Shown: positions 43,464-61,939 of the stretch, piece by piece
Layout of the letters: the number at the start of each line of letters is the position of its first letter
Position numbering within the stretch: the first letter of the stretch is position 1
Notes under the pieces: generated by a model
The model's input: the letters and a program-made list of their open reading frames with translations, nothing else
Told to the model about the DNA's origin: nothing
Databases searched by the model: none
Assembly: GCA_027605045.1 (NCBI GenBank)
Contig: JAQFWX010000006.1
Location: forward strand, 1,178,001-1,242,000
Direction of reading: 5' to 3'
Source: Phallus indusiatus
Lineage: Eukaryota > Basidiomycota > Agaricomycetes > Phallales > Phallaceae
DNA: 64,000 bases
Program-made: the position numbers and the translations under genes

Positions 43464-46103
43464 ATGGCCAGCAGACGATCTGCTCCAGGAAAACGCCAAC
43501 AACGTTCATTAATGGGCTCATTCTCTTTCTACTTTTTCGCTTTCATATTCCTCTTTGCATTATGTCCTCTGGCTATAAACGCTGAGTCGGACAAAAAGTC
43601 CGAATATGGGACTGTAATTGGTATAGGTACGTGGATGCTTTTTGAGTTGTAAACTGCGAATATCTTAACTCTTTGAGTAGATTTGGGAACAACGTAAGCT
43701 TTTTGTTGTTTATTCTTGACGCTTTATGTGTATCATCATTTGAACCTTGCTGGCAGATATTCTTGTGTCGGGTAAGCATTCATCACCGCAAACAGCAATT
43801 TCAGCTGCTAAACGACGTTCTAGTGTACAACGTAATGGAAGAGTTGAAATCATAGCCAACGATCAAGGCCACCGTATCACCCCATCTTGGGTCAGTTTCA
43901 CAGATGACGAACGTCTGTACGTGTCTCTTATCTTATCGCTCTTCAACCCTTTCACAAGCCTAATACTTTCTCTTCTACATCAGAATCGGAGACGCTGCCA
44001 AAAATGCCTTCCACTCCAACCCAGAAAACACAGTATTTGACGCTAAACGACTCATCGGCCGTAAATTTGACGAACCCGAAGTTCAACGCGACAAAGTCCA
44101 CTGGCCATTCAAAATCATCAACAAGAGCGGTAAACCAGCAATTCAAGTCCAACATAAAGGCGAATTGCGTGATTTCGTGAGTACACCTTACTATCTGCGG
44201 TGTGGTTTAGTTTAAATTCTAACACGCACGCAACCAGACACCTGAAGAGATCTCTTCGATGGTTCTTACCAAAATGAAGGAAACCGCGGAAGCATACCTT
44301 GGCCATAAAGTAACACATGCGGTCGTCACTGTTCCCGCATACTTTAACGACGCTCAACGACAAGCCACCAAAGATGCCGGTACTATCGCGGGTCTCACCG
44401 TGCTGCGGATTATCAACGAACCTACCGCCGCCGCCATCGCCTATGGTCTCGATAAAAAGGGAGGGGAAAGTCAAATTATCGTCTACGATCTCGGTGGAGG
44501 TACTTTTGATGTCTCCCTTTTATCGATAGAAGACGGTGTATTTGAGGTCCTGGCGACGTCCGGTGACACCCATCTTGGTGGTGAAGACTTTGACAACCGT
44601 GTCATCGACTACATCGTCAAAACCTACAAAAAGAAGACAGGCACGGACGTCTCCAAGAATCTCCGCGCCATGGGCAAGTTAAAGCGCGAAGTCGAAAAAG
44701 CCAAACGAACGCTCAGCAGTCAAAGCAGCGCGAAACTCGAGATTGAAAGCTTCGAGAACGGAAATGATCTCTCTGAGACATTGACGCGTGCGAAGTTTGA
44801 AGAGCTGAATATGGATTTGTTCAGGAAGACGATGAAACCCGTTGAACAAGTTCTTAAAGACGCTGGTGTTTCGAAGGGTCAGATTCATGATGTTGTGCTC
44901 GTTGGAGGGTCCACTCGTATTCCTAAGGTTCAGGAGCTCTTGAAAGAGTACTTTGGAAAGGAACCATCGAAGAGTATCAACCCTGATGAAGCTGTCGCGT
45001 ATGGTGCTGCTATTCAAGGTGGTGTGTTGTCCGGTGAAGAAGGAACGGAAGATCTCGTTCTCATCGACGTTTGTCCCTTGACCCTTGGTATTGAAACTAC
45101 CGGTGCGTTTTTTTACTGTGTATATATTGTTTGTTTACATCTGACCGGTCTCACATAGGTGGTGTTTTCACCAAACTCATTTCACGAAACACCGTCGTCC
45201 CCACCAAGAAAAGTCAAATATTCTCAACAGCAGCCGACAACCAACCCACCGGTTAGTTTCAAACCTACCCCTACCTCTCAAAGACGTTGGGCTTATCGTG
45301 TTCTTTCTAGTCCTTATCCAAGTCTACGAGGGTGAACGTGCTATGACTAAAGACAACTATCTTCTGGGTCAGTTCGAGTTGACCGGAATTCCTCCAGCGC
45401 CTCGTGGCGTTCCTCAAATAGAAGTTACATTTGAAATCGATACGAACGGTATTATGACCGTGTCTGCCGTTGACAAGGGAACGTACGTCCTTTCACCAAG
45501 AACAAAAAACTTGAAAAAAAGAAATTAATATTTTTATATTTATTTTTCAGTGGAAAACGACAAGAAGTTAGAATTGAAAACAGCAGAAACCGTTTAACAC
45601 AAGATGAGATCGAACGGATGGTTCGTGAAGCTGAAGAATTCGCAACCGAAGACGAGGCGCAACGGAAGAGAATTGAGGCTCTTAACGGTCTCAGCTCGTT
45701 CGTATACAGTTTGAAGTCTCAATTGGCTGATGAAGAAGGACTTGGTGGAAAGGTAAGCCAGCAAAGCCGCATTCAGAGGATAGAGAATACCTTGCTTACT
45801 AAGCGTGTTTATAGTTATCTTCTGAAGACAAGAAAGAACTGCTTGCCGCTATCAAAGAAGCGACTGACTGGATTGATTCAAACAGTCAGAATGCTTCTAC
45901 TGAAGAACTTGAGGACAAGTTATCTGGTAAGAGTTGCTGAAACGGCCGCTAGTTCCGGTGTCTTACATTTTTATTATTATTCAGAACTGCAAAGCGTTGT
46001 TAATCCTATTACATCAAAATTGTATGGTGGAGGTAGTGGTGAATCGCATGTGCGTGAGGAGGATGAAGAAGAGTTCGATGGATTTTCTCATGATGAGTTG
46101 TAA
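43464..46103 (+). CDS. KAR2: ER-lumenal Hsp70 chaperone BiP/Kar2
   Basis: ATP-dependent chaperone for folding and translocation in the ER. The ATG at 43464 gives a basic leader and hydrophobic signal sequence ([19 protein letters not shown]). The ATPase domain has [42 protein letters not shown] and [17 protein letters not shown]. The substrate domain has [22 protein letters not shown] and [11 protein letters not shown]. The protein ends GFSHDEL, the ER-retrieval signal. The 5' part is unusually split: after exon 1 (to 43626) come microexons of 13 nt (43681-43693) and 15 nt (43757-43771), then the exon from 43824; all are needed to read DLGTTYSCVGV. Further introns occur at 43917, 44177, 45103 and near the 3' end. 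It converges with P450 2 across about 200 bp. Confidence 0.97.
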
Positions 46104-46310
46104 AATAAAACGGAGGAGGAAGGGATGGTGTATACTCCTAAAAGGATGGGGATTTGTATTTCTTGGTAGTTTTTTTAATGTAATAATGTATTCAAAAAAC
46201 GAAAAAAGAGATTTTATTTATTATACCTCGTTGAGGTCTCCGAGTGATAGCTTAAATATTAATGCTCATCGTTCATAGTCTGACATAATAATATAATAAT
46301 ACTAAATAAA

Positions 46311-47875
46311 TTACAATTTTTCAAAAACAATATCAAGGTCTTTCGGTAAATTCAAATTCGTTCCAAACGAAAAAGCATTCTGAACGAAATCTTTATGAAT
46401 GGAAGTCTCCGGATCGGCTAAAGACCAGCGATAGTTGACCAAAAGCATAGCCAAAACGACACGCAATTCCCACGTTGCAAAATGTCTTGCTGGACATTGA
46501 CGCAGACCCAATCCGAAAGGTGCAATTGGGAATGTCGAATTACTCGGATTTTTCGCGGAAACATCTGTGTCGTTAACGTTACCCGCGGTCATAAATCGAG
46601 AAGGGTTGTAAATGGTATGATCCGTCCATGTCTTCTCGAGATGATGTACCGCAGAAACGTTGAAACACATCATTGTTTTTGGTGGGATAACGTAGTTCCC
46701 TAGCGTCATAGCTGTATCTGCTTCTCGAGGAAGGGTAAAATTGGAGGCATTGTTCATGCGCATGGTCTCCTGAACGCATGCTAGTCCGAATGGCATGTTA
46801 TTGAACATTTCTTGATCGAGTGTTTGAGATCCTTGGATAACCTTTTTGGCTTCATCTCGCGCTTGGGTTTGATAAATTTGGTGCTTGGCGAGGAAGTATA
46901 TTAGGGAGGAGAGTGCCCCTGCGCTTGTGTCCTAGAAAGAAAGTTAGAGATACATTGGTGTAGTAAATTTGAATCGCTTACGTGGCCAGCGACAAATAAC
47001 ACGGAGACATTGTCCAATACATCCGTAAAATTGAATTCCGGATTCTCAAGCATGCGAGAAATAAGATCATTACTTTTCTTCTGCTCTTTTTCACGAATAA
47101 TCTGAGCGAATCGGGTTCTTAAATTCTCAACTTGCTGAACGATATCTTTTCGCGGGAAATACTTGTCCAAAAACGGTAAGAAAATATAGGGCGGAGCGGT
47201 CAAAGCTTCCATTGTATGGTGATACCCATCGACAAAGGGCGAATGCGGCTGAAGAACTGCATTGAACTGGTGTCCCAAAACGACGTCCCCCAAAATATCA
47301 AGCGTAATCCGACGAGTGAGATCGTCCCATCTAAAAGTGCCGCCTTTTCCGAGAACAGTGAAAAGTTCGCGACTGGCACGAACGGACGATTCGATCGGCG
47401 GTGGACCTTGAAAAGCTGTACCAACTACTCTAGAATGCTTTTTCCAAGTCTCTCCAATCGTGAATGCCAAATTTGATTTTCCGACGAGACGCCAGAGAAG
47501 GAGATCTTGTGGAGGGAGCTGTCGTATCCAGCGGCGGTCTCGTAAAGCTGTTTCGCCGATCTATCGGAGAGAAAAAAAGATAATACATATGAATCATTAT
47601 TTTGAAATTCGAAGTGTGTGACGAACTTTGAAATCGAGGACGTGAACGATCCATATTCCGAATGTCCAGACTAGTACGAGCGGGTGTCCTGATTCGTTAG
47701 CAAGTGGGACGAAAAGCCGCTGGATCCGTTCACTTTCGGGTTCTTTGGAGATGTAGCTCCATAAAAGGGAGAGAATAGATACTCTTGGGATGTGCGCGAG
47801 GTTCGAGGGTACGATAAATATTTTCCGGAAAATGAAACCCAAGATAAGTAGGAAGATGATAGTTGGAATAGACAT
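46311..47875 (-). CDS. Cytochrome P450 monooxygenase 2
   Basis: The ATG at 47875 gives an N-terminal anchor (SIPTIIFLLILGFIFRKIFI). Exons then read SILSLLWSYISKEPESERIQ, LLLWRLVGKSNLAFTIGETW, and a long exon through WDDLTRRITLDILGDVVLG and LLSRMLENPEF-like sequence to VLFVAGH. The I-helix motif AGHDTSAG is completed across an intron. The last exon has VQETMRMNNASNF (ExxR), YNPSRF, and haem loop PFGLGLRQCPARHFA, ending VFEKL at 46311. All key residues are present. It is only distantly similar to P450 1, so the two are not recent duplicates. The substrate is unknown. It is transcribed toward BiP. Confidence 0.9.
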
Positions 47876-49824
47876 GGCGGCGCGAGGAATTTGAAAGGAT
47901 CTTGAGGGTAGAAGTTCTTAAAAAGCGAATAAAAAAATATTACAAGAGACATGTTGCATAAGTATATCCGTATTTGAAAATCTGACAGAGTCTTTGACTA
48001 AGATGTCCAGAGGGACTGGGAAGTGTCAATGGTCAATGTGATGTGATGCATTTGATGGCGTCGTGTGGTGATTGCGCTTATCAAAACCTCCTGAATAGAC
48101 CTTGTACAGCGGCAGCCGGTTTCCGAGTTAGACTCCCCAATTCGTGTGCGAAAACCTGATTGGCTCAGGGGATCTCTAAAGCAGTGGCTTGTGCGTGATG
48201 GGCGTAATTGCAGATCCATTTTCTTCACAATTCATCCGTTTCGGGCTTTGTGACCGGAACTTGAGGAGCTCCATGCCATCATATACCGTAAATTGGATTT
48301 TGTTCTCAAAATAAGCTAGAGTTTATACTTAAGCTGAGATAACTTGCAAATAAATTTTTCAGTGGCGGTTAGTGTGCCTTAGGTGGCCTCGAGGATCTTC
48401 TTTAATTCAATTGATCCTCCCATTATTGTTCCAAATATAAGTAGGAATCTAGCAATTTAACGATCCGATTTCATGATCGCGCTGTTCTGAAAAGTGAGCC
48501 AATGCAGCTTTCAGGTGGAATGAGAACAACGGTTTTAAACTGGATATGGACTAACTATTGCCAGTAAACAGGCTTTCTTTGTCATTAGTCCAATTGAATG
48601 GCAAAGTCTGGACCCGCGTTTTTGGGGTTTGCTTCTCTGAAGATCTTATAATAGTCACGGGGATGTTCCATTCAGATTTATATCTTGGGCTTTGGCAAGT
48701 TGGCACTTGCAATGTTAATGTTCTGGCTGGGCCTTATCGACTTCTAGTACGAGAATTACGCTGGGCTAGTAAGAAGTTACTTTGTCCTATTATAAAAGTT
48801 GAATTATTTGCTACTGCGAAATAAAGAAACATTGACTATACGGGGTCGGACAAATAAGTACCTTAGGGAAAAACCGTCGCGGAACCAAGAGGCTAATGAA
48901 GATTTCGCGGGACCAGAAGGCAACGAGCTCACCCACTGTTCCAAACATCCGTGCCAGTGGCTGTGCTATAGAATACTTGTGAGATTTTCCTATTTGGACT
49001 CAGATGATCAAGTCATGATTGCTGGAATCCAGTCGCCGTCTTCTTCTCGAGTCAAATGAATTAAAACGTCTACCAATCCGGTACCCATGCCACCCTACCA
49101 GCTGGACTGGCAGGGTACCCAGCCTGAGTATGTTCATGTCCGCATCGGACGAATACTCCTATCTTTTCCCAACGCTTGAACTGATAGATTGACATTTAAT
49201 ATTTAATGGTATCCGATAGGTGTGAATGACTCGGGTTGAGAACTTTGTCGATGTTTACATGCCGACGACGTAAGCGCGTGTGCAGGGAGAGGGAGATATG
49301 AAAGGTAGTCAATTATCTTTATACGTAGATATATTTGATACCGTACTGCCAGCTAATAGTCGACAATGACTATGCGACTCGGGTTGCCTCCTCCTTATCA
49401 AACGTATTAAGGAGTGTGGTATGAACACGTTGAACATGATAAGGATGCAAAACACGTATTGCCTGATTCCTTTGAATTTTTTCCTGATAAACTTCCGGTT
49501 GGTTTCCATTCATATATATCCACGCGTTCAGTCGCAATTACGACTAGAGTCTTTGCGTTATCTGTTGTCATTTGAGTGTTGTGGCAATGAATTAAATAGA
49601 AAGAAAAAGATATTCTCACTTGCCAACCCTATTTCCGTTGCTCCTTCAATTCAGTTCTTCTCATTCACATTCATATACATATACATACACTTGAATCGTG
49701 TTCACGCACGGTCCGCCCCCATAACAAGCCAGAGTGCGCGTCTGTTCCAAATTTGGATTTAGGATTGGCTTTAGTCGTGTGACAGATAATTGTGTCACTT
49801 AACTGCCCCCCCTTCCCCTCTCCA
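47876..49824. other. Gene-poor stretch between P450 2 and ATG13
   Basis: A divergent intergenic region of 1.95 kb; only unrecognised short frames were seen. Confidence 0.45.
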
Positions 49825-52800
49825 ATGTCCTCCGAAACATGGCTCAAGGCTGACAATATCGCTCACAGATTCTTTTGTAAACTAGCTCTGCTTGTATATA
49901 ACGCTCGTTCATCGACAATTGTCTCCCACAAGTCAGATAAATGGGTGCGTCAAGCCTATCTCCATATTGGCACTCGGAGTGTTGCCAGACGCTTATAACC
50001 CTCTCCTTTTTCTCTTTCAACAGTTCAATCTCGAAACTCCGGACACAGAGATTTTCAAAGATTATTTACGGATTTACCGCGCAATATCGACGTTACCTCC
50101 TCCAATCCCCCCCTTTGAGTTGCAGGTCTTACTGGTCATTCCGGACTTGGCCACCGACCAAGTACTCGTTCTGACCGACCCTTCATCCGCGCGTCGAACA
50201 CATGTCAGGCCGACTCCCTCGCACGTTCTGCTAGAGTCATGGGTGGTCATATTCTCACCCTCGTCATCTCGCGTCCCGCCAGGTTCATCTTCCTCAACCT
50301 CGTCTATCTCAAGCTCGGAAGAAGTCGCCTTGTCAAGCGTGTACAAGCAGAGTATCACGCTATTCAGGAGTCTGTTCACGCTGCTGAGAATTTTGCCCGC
50401 CTTCAAGCTAGCGAAGAGAATTAAGCGAGCCTCGGACTCGAGTCAGTTGAGCATTCAGGTTCGCGTTCATACCCAGCCGTCACCGCCACCGCCGCAACAA
50501 CCCTCCCGATCAGAGAGTATTCTCAAATTCGGTATGTATTTCTAAATGGGGGAATTGTGCAAGAAGCTTTCGAAGTCCCAATTTTAAATTTAATCTTATG
50601 TGTTTATTTTCTAGGCGATGCGATAAGCCCACCATCACCTATTCCATCTCCTTCCCCTATGCCCACTACTAGAGCTCAAGTACCATTACAGCAACAGCAA
50701 CAATTACCATTATCAAATACACCATACGCGACAAACATTCCCCAACAACAAACATTTATCAGTTCTTCGCCACCCGTCTCTCTCCCTTCTTCCACAGTAC
50801 TTCCTACAAATACGTACACGTTCCCTGCGGTCTCGCACCCGCTAGGGACACTTTCCATCGCCGTGACATACCTCCAATCTCCCACATTCTCCGTCGACAC
50901 ACTGGAATCCCTCCTTAGCTCTAAACTTCAATCAGGAGATGACGACTCATTCGTGCCAACCTATTCCGCAAGACAGGCACAGGCGCAGTCGGGGTCACTG
51001 CGAAGTATGAGCATGGGCGGCTTTCAAATGCCCTTGGCAAGTGGCGGCGGGGGTGGCACTGCGTTAGGAGGAGCTGGAGCTGGAGCTGTTCTGTCCAAGT
51101 CGCCCCCGCGTCCGGTTCCGCCATCATCATCCTCTTCTTTAAGACAAGCTGTGGCTGGATTTGCAACTGGTGGTGCCACGGGTACTGCCGGATTCGGTTC
51201 GCCGAGTTTAGTAGACCGATTCATTCTTCCACCCGGAGGAAGCGTGTCTTCTGCTCGTTCTACATCGTCTAGACCCGTGTCCTTGTTAAGCAGTGGGAGT
51301 GCGGGTAGTGGACCCGGTGAAGCGGGTGCAATGCTGCCTTCGTCCATTCAAACTGCTCAAGCTGCTGCTGCTAGTACTACGACGAATGCTGGAGCATCGG
51401 CTGTACCCATTAAGAGACCCAGTATCTCCATTAGTCCCTTGATTAACCCCTTCAAATCTCCTACACTGTCTTCGACGTCCGCTCCTCATTCTCAATATTC
51501 TCCGCATTCGATTCATTCGCATTCACAGTATTCTATTCATTCTTCAGGTGGTGGAGGCGGCGTAGGCGTGGGGGTAGGTTTGCCAGGAGGTCAGTCTGCG
51601 CTTGAACAAGGTCCAACACTACCTTCACGTCCGCCGTCAACACTTTCGTCGCAGCAACCCCAGCAACAACAACAACATCCTTTTCCATCTATCAACTCCC
51701 AAGTTCCACCCCCTTCCCCTTCACCCTCACTGCGACACGCTTCAGGCGGTTCGTTCTCGGGAATTGGACTCGGGCTCGGTATGGGTATTCCTTCATCACC
51801 AGCCGGGACTGGTCTCGTTGGAACGGCAGGTTCGTCACCAGCTTCCGTTTCCGTTTCGTCTCAGATATCTGCCGCTGGTACTGGCACTGGCGCTCCTGGT
51901 CAGCGCAAGTATGTTAGCAGTTTTGGCCATCGCTGGCAGAGCTCTGCTCTTGGTGCTGTTGAGAAAGTTGAGGTAAATGAGCATTCCTTCTTTTTCTTCC
52001 TCGGGTTTAATGTGTTATGGTTTTGACTAGTCGAATGCGGACGTTGTTGTTCCCGTACCCTCCACTTCATCTCTAACAGGCGGATTTGTGCCTGTTCCTT
52101 CTCATGTTGCAGAAACATCAGGTTCTTCAGCGTCGACGACAACCAATCTTCCTCCACATACGTCTTCATCATCCGAGAAACCTTTACAGGAATCCGAAGA
52201 AGACGAGTTATCCGCGTTCGTTCAAGCTATTGACGAACGCATTCCACTCGGAAGTGTACGAAGTCGACTGGGAAGAGCAGCGCATCCGTTGAGAGAAGGA
52301 AGTCTAGCGGGCGATGGTTTGGAAAAACCGACTAGGAGAAGGGAATCTCTTACAGAATTTCCTTCATCTTCGTCGCCATCGTCGTCATCCTCACCTGTCG
52401 CTGCTGGTGTTGGTGCTGGTGCTACTACTACAGCTGTTTCTTCTCCTTTTTCTTCGTCGCCTCGGTATTTAAATCGAATTCAGACGCGCGGTGCGGATTT
52501 GTTACCGTCAAGTCGACAGTACTCGACATCGCCTGTTCAAACACTACCGGCCCAGGGGCAGCAGGGTCAGGGCCAAGGACAAGGACAGGGCCAGGGACAA
52601 TTACTTTCGTCGCCGACGTCGATGAGGACTAGTCCACTTAGACTTTCGAGTGCTGGGATTGAGGCGGAGCTGAATCGTTTGCGGAATGAGTTTAATGCGA
52701 GTCTTAGCACGCTTAATATTCTTGCTGCCGGAAATGGTGGTGGTGGTGGTGGTGGTGGTGGTGGTGGTGTCATAGGAGAAGGAGTGGGTGCGAGTCTTAT

Positions 52801-53831
52801 GAGACGACGTACAGCTAGTGGTGTATCTTCGTCCAGAGGAAGTGGGAGTCCGAGTCCTGGACATAGTGGATCGCCGTTAGCTGGTGCATTGGGTTTGGCG
52901 AGACGGGTTAGTCTTGCTGGAGGAGGATCACCTAGTGGATCGGTTGGGTCGTCTTCTCACTCTGGATCGGGGCTTGGATTTGTAGGAATGGGACATGCTC
53001 ATGGCCCTGGGTCTTCTGGGACGGGAGGATCGCCTCTTGCTAGGTCGCCCCCGCGGGGAGGATATAGATCTTCGTATCCTCCACAGCCTTTGCAACAACC
53101 ATCTACTAGTTCTGGTGCTGTTTACACGAATTCGCCTACAGCGGCGGGGTCGTCGTCGTCGCCTGGTGGTGGTGCTGGTACATCCCCGTTGACGGCTCTT
53201 CGTGCGCCCAATCCGTATGTTTATCAGTATTCATCGACGCATTCTCACTCCCATTCGCATTCGGAGTCGAGACAGCCGCATCGGGGGAGTCCTTTGAGAG
53301 CTGCTATACCGCTTGATGGGTCTTCGTCTTCTTCCGCTTCACCTACGGCTACGGGGCGAGGAGGAGGGGATGATAATGATAGTGGCAGTGGTGAATTGGG
53401 GTCGGATTACGGACTTGGGATTGGTTTGGGCGGTGTAGGAAGAGCTGGCGTAGGGGTTAGGAGAGAGGTGAATATTCACAGCTCACGAGTTGGTACTGTG
53501 TTGTCTCATCACCGTCTATCAACAGATCGCTGGTGTTCAGCAGAGAGGTGGGAACAACGATGATGGTAATCTGATGCGTCGCATTTTAACGGGTGCGAAT
53601 GCTTCGGATGAGGTCATCGGGAGACTGGAGGTTGAGGACGTTGGTGGTGGTGGTGGAGTTGGCGGTGGCAAAGCTAGCGATGATTATGCCATTCGTAATC
53701 GAGGGTTCGGAGATCTTCAGGCTATTTATCCATTTCCTGGCTCTGGCTCTGGCACAGATTCCGGTGCGGGATCTGATTCGAACGATGCAGATAAAGGAGG
53801 GAAAAGAGGAAATGGACATAGGGTATATTAA
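49825..53831 (+). CDS. ATG13: Autophagy protein Atg13
   Basis: Regulatory scaffold of the Atg1 kinase complex that starts autophagosome formation at the phagophore site. The ATG at 49825 reads MSSETWLKADNIAHRFFCKL, an in-frame upstream extension having only GTG. The N-terminal HORMA domain spans exons 1-2 and the start of 3: FNLETPDTEIFKDYLRIYRA, FELQVLLVIPDLA, LESWVVIFSPSS, then after an insert HPLGTLSIAVTYLQSPTFSV. The remaining roughly 900 residues are disordered and Ser/Gly/Pro/Gln-rich, with homopolymers (Gly run at about 52735-52770) and the fungal Atg13 block RKYVSSFGHRWQSS, plus SEEDELSAFVQAIDER, a likely Atg1/Atg17-binding part. The last intron (about 53468-53527) joins GVRRE to IAGVQQRGGNN, and the stop is at 53829-53831. 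Length is about 1,240 aa, longer than yeast (738 aa). Confidence 0.88.
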
Positions 53832-55521
53832 AAGGATTATATGGTCGGTTCGTTTGGATATGCTCCGAGTTTTGTCATGAATGGGAAAAACGAAACGAGC
53901 CTTTCGCCCTTTATTATGAATCGTTATCCTCGTGCATCGGCGACACCCTAGCTCCGGCATCTCTCTTCCTTCTCGTCTTCTCTCGCTTTACAGTCTTTAC
54001 GTTTCAATTCTTGGTGACCTCACTCCAGGCGTGAATCACGTCGAGGGGGGGAGGTGGCTTCTTTCTTTCTTTCTATCTATCCTGTTTTGTGATCCCGTCA
54101 TAGGAAACTCGCTTTGGTCTCTGCTTCCTTTCCATTCTTTCCGTTCCTCTTTTCCCCCTTTTTGTCTTCGTTTTTCTCTCTTTTTGTTCGGCCTCCGCCG
54201 GGAAACGAACATTATGTTTGATTTGTCATTTTCGTCAGAAGTCATGTCTTTTTCTCTCTCTCTTAGGACTAATTCTCTTTTTTCCTCTCTTCCTCTCTCT
54301 CTATGGCGAACTAAGCTTTTTCATAGCTGTCTGATCATGTCTTCATTCCTTCCTTCTTTGTTATGTAAAACAAAGGTACATACAATACTATCATACATAT
54401 ATTACATACACTCGTACATACATACATAGCTAGTTGCATTATTTTCTTTTTCTTGTTCATTTTGTAGTTGCATATATAAATATTACACTAGTATTTGAAA
54501 TTCCTTCCGGTCGAGTAGCTTCGGATTGTTCGCTTGACAAGCTGTTCTGGGAAAGTCCTGCACTATGGTGGGTTCGATGTGGTGAGCATCAGTCCGGGCC
54601 GGGTAAGCATATCTGAGGGTCGAGTATATTGTTCAAAAGAGGATTCGATGACGCTTTAATTTGAAGAATCTTAATACTAAAAGAATGTACCAGAGAGTGA
54701 TTCCACATGAAAAGACTTGCGTTGTGATGTTGTGGTACATGATAGGATTACACGTGGTGATATTGTATTGTTGGCGTTTCCGATGGTATTAGTGGATCCA
54801 AATTTCAATGAAAGAAGGATTGCTCTAATCGCTGTACGTATATTTGTTGAAACTTGAAGCAAAAGTACAAAGTCAACGTGCCGCTTATTCCATGGGTGCA
54901 TTGCTGTTATGTATATTGAGATCTTGAGATTGAATTTCTGACTTTGAAACACCACAAAACTCTGTTCCAAACTGATTCACAGTCTGGAAAATTAAGAGAT
55001 GACTCTGAATGTGAATGCTGCGGGTTTGATGTCAATCGATGACTCGACACCGTCAGTGCAATTCGGACCATTCGCTATGGATACCACGGCCGCCAGCTCC
55101 TTCGGGGTTTCCTTCAAATTTGTTCCTGTTCTTCAATCCTTTTTGCATCTTTCCTTCACGCTTGCACGGTGCCGCAACGGTGGCGTGGCCGTAGGAAAGA
55201 GTCAATGATTGGTCACTAACGCTGAGTCACTGCTGAGTCAGCAGCCGTGCAGAATGGACGCGTCATAGACACTTCGGCCGCTTGGCATGGATTTTCTCGA
55301 TCTCCCATTGGCCGGATATCCCATGCAGGGCACGGGCATTGATATATTCAGGCTTTGGAACTGGTGCAAATGATTCTGTAGCTGCGGGGTATTTTTCTTA
55401 TTTTACTACTGTGGTGTGGTCATCAACCACGCTTTAACACATCAGTGGTCGATGCGGTTGATACCAAACTTCGTTCGTAAGCTGTGGCGTCCAGACCCTG
55501 CTCCTCCAGAATTCTCCCACA
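53832..55521. other. Intergenic; CT-rich 3' flank of ATG13 and ABC-gene promoter
   Basis: 54040-54330 is strongly T/C-rich (TTTC and CTCT runs), consistent with a 3' UTR. No gene was recognised. Confidence 0.5.
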
Positions 55522-61701
<6,180 letters not shown>

Positions 61702-61939
61702 TCCGAGCCCAATAATCAATATAGATGTACGCTTTATATTGTAATTTGAAATTATACTCCTTTGATTGACTGTTGCGAAGCACTTTGGACACGTTTAGAC
61801 AGGTTTTTTTTACGAGACTAATAGATAATTTTCTTCAATAAGTATAGATTGCATACAAACGTTTGAACAGTCAAGATGTCAACGTATAACATCAAATGTC
61901 CCAGCAGAACAATAAATCAAACCAAGTCAAGATCCAGAT

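Noticed and set aside
44118..44474. Long minus-strand frame opposite BiP
   Set aside because: It is antisense to a strongly conserved coding exon and has no motif; it is a shadow frame.
51024..51347. Minus-strand Pro/Ala/Gly-rich frame opposite ATG13
   Set aside because: It is a shadow of the low-complexity Atg13 coding sequence.
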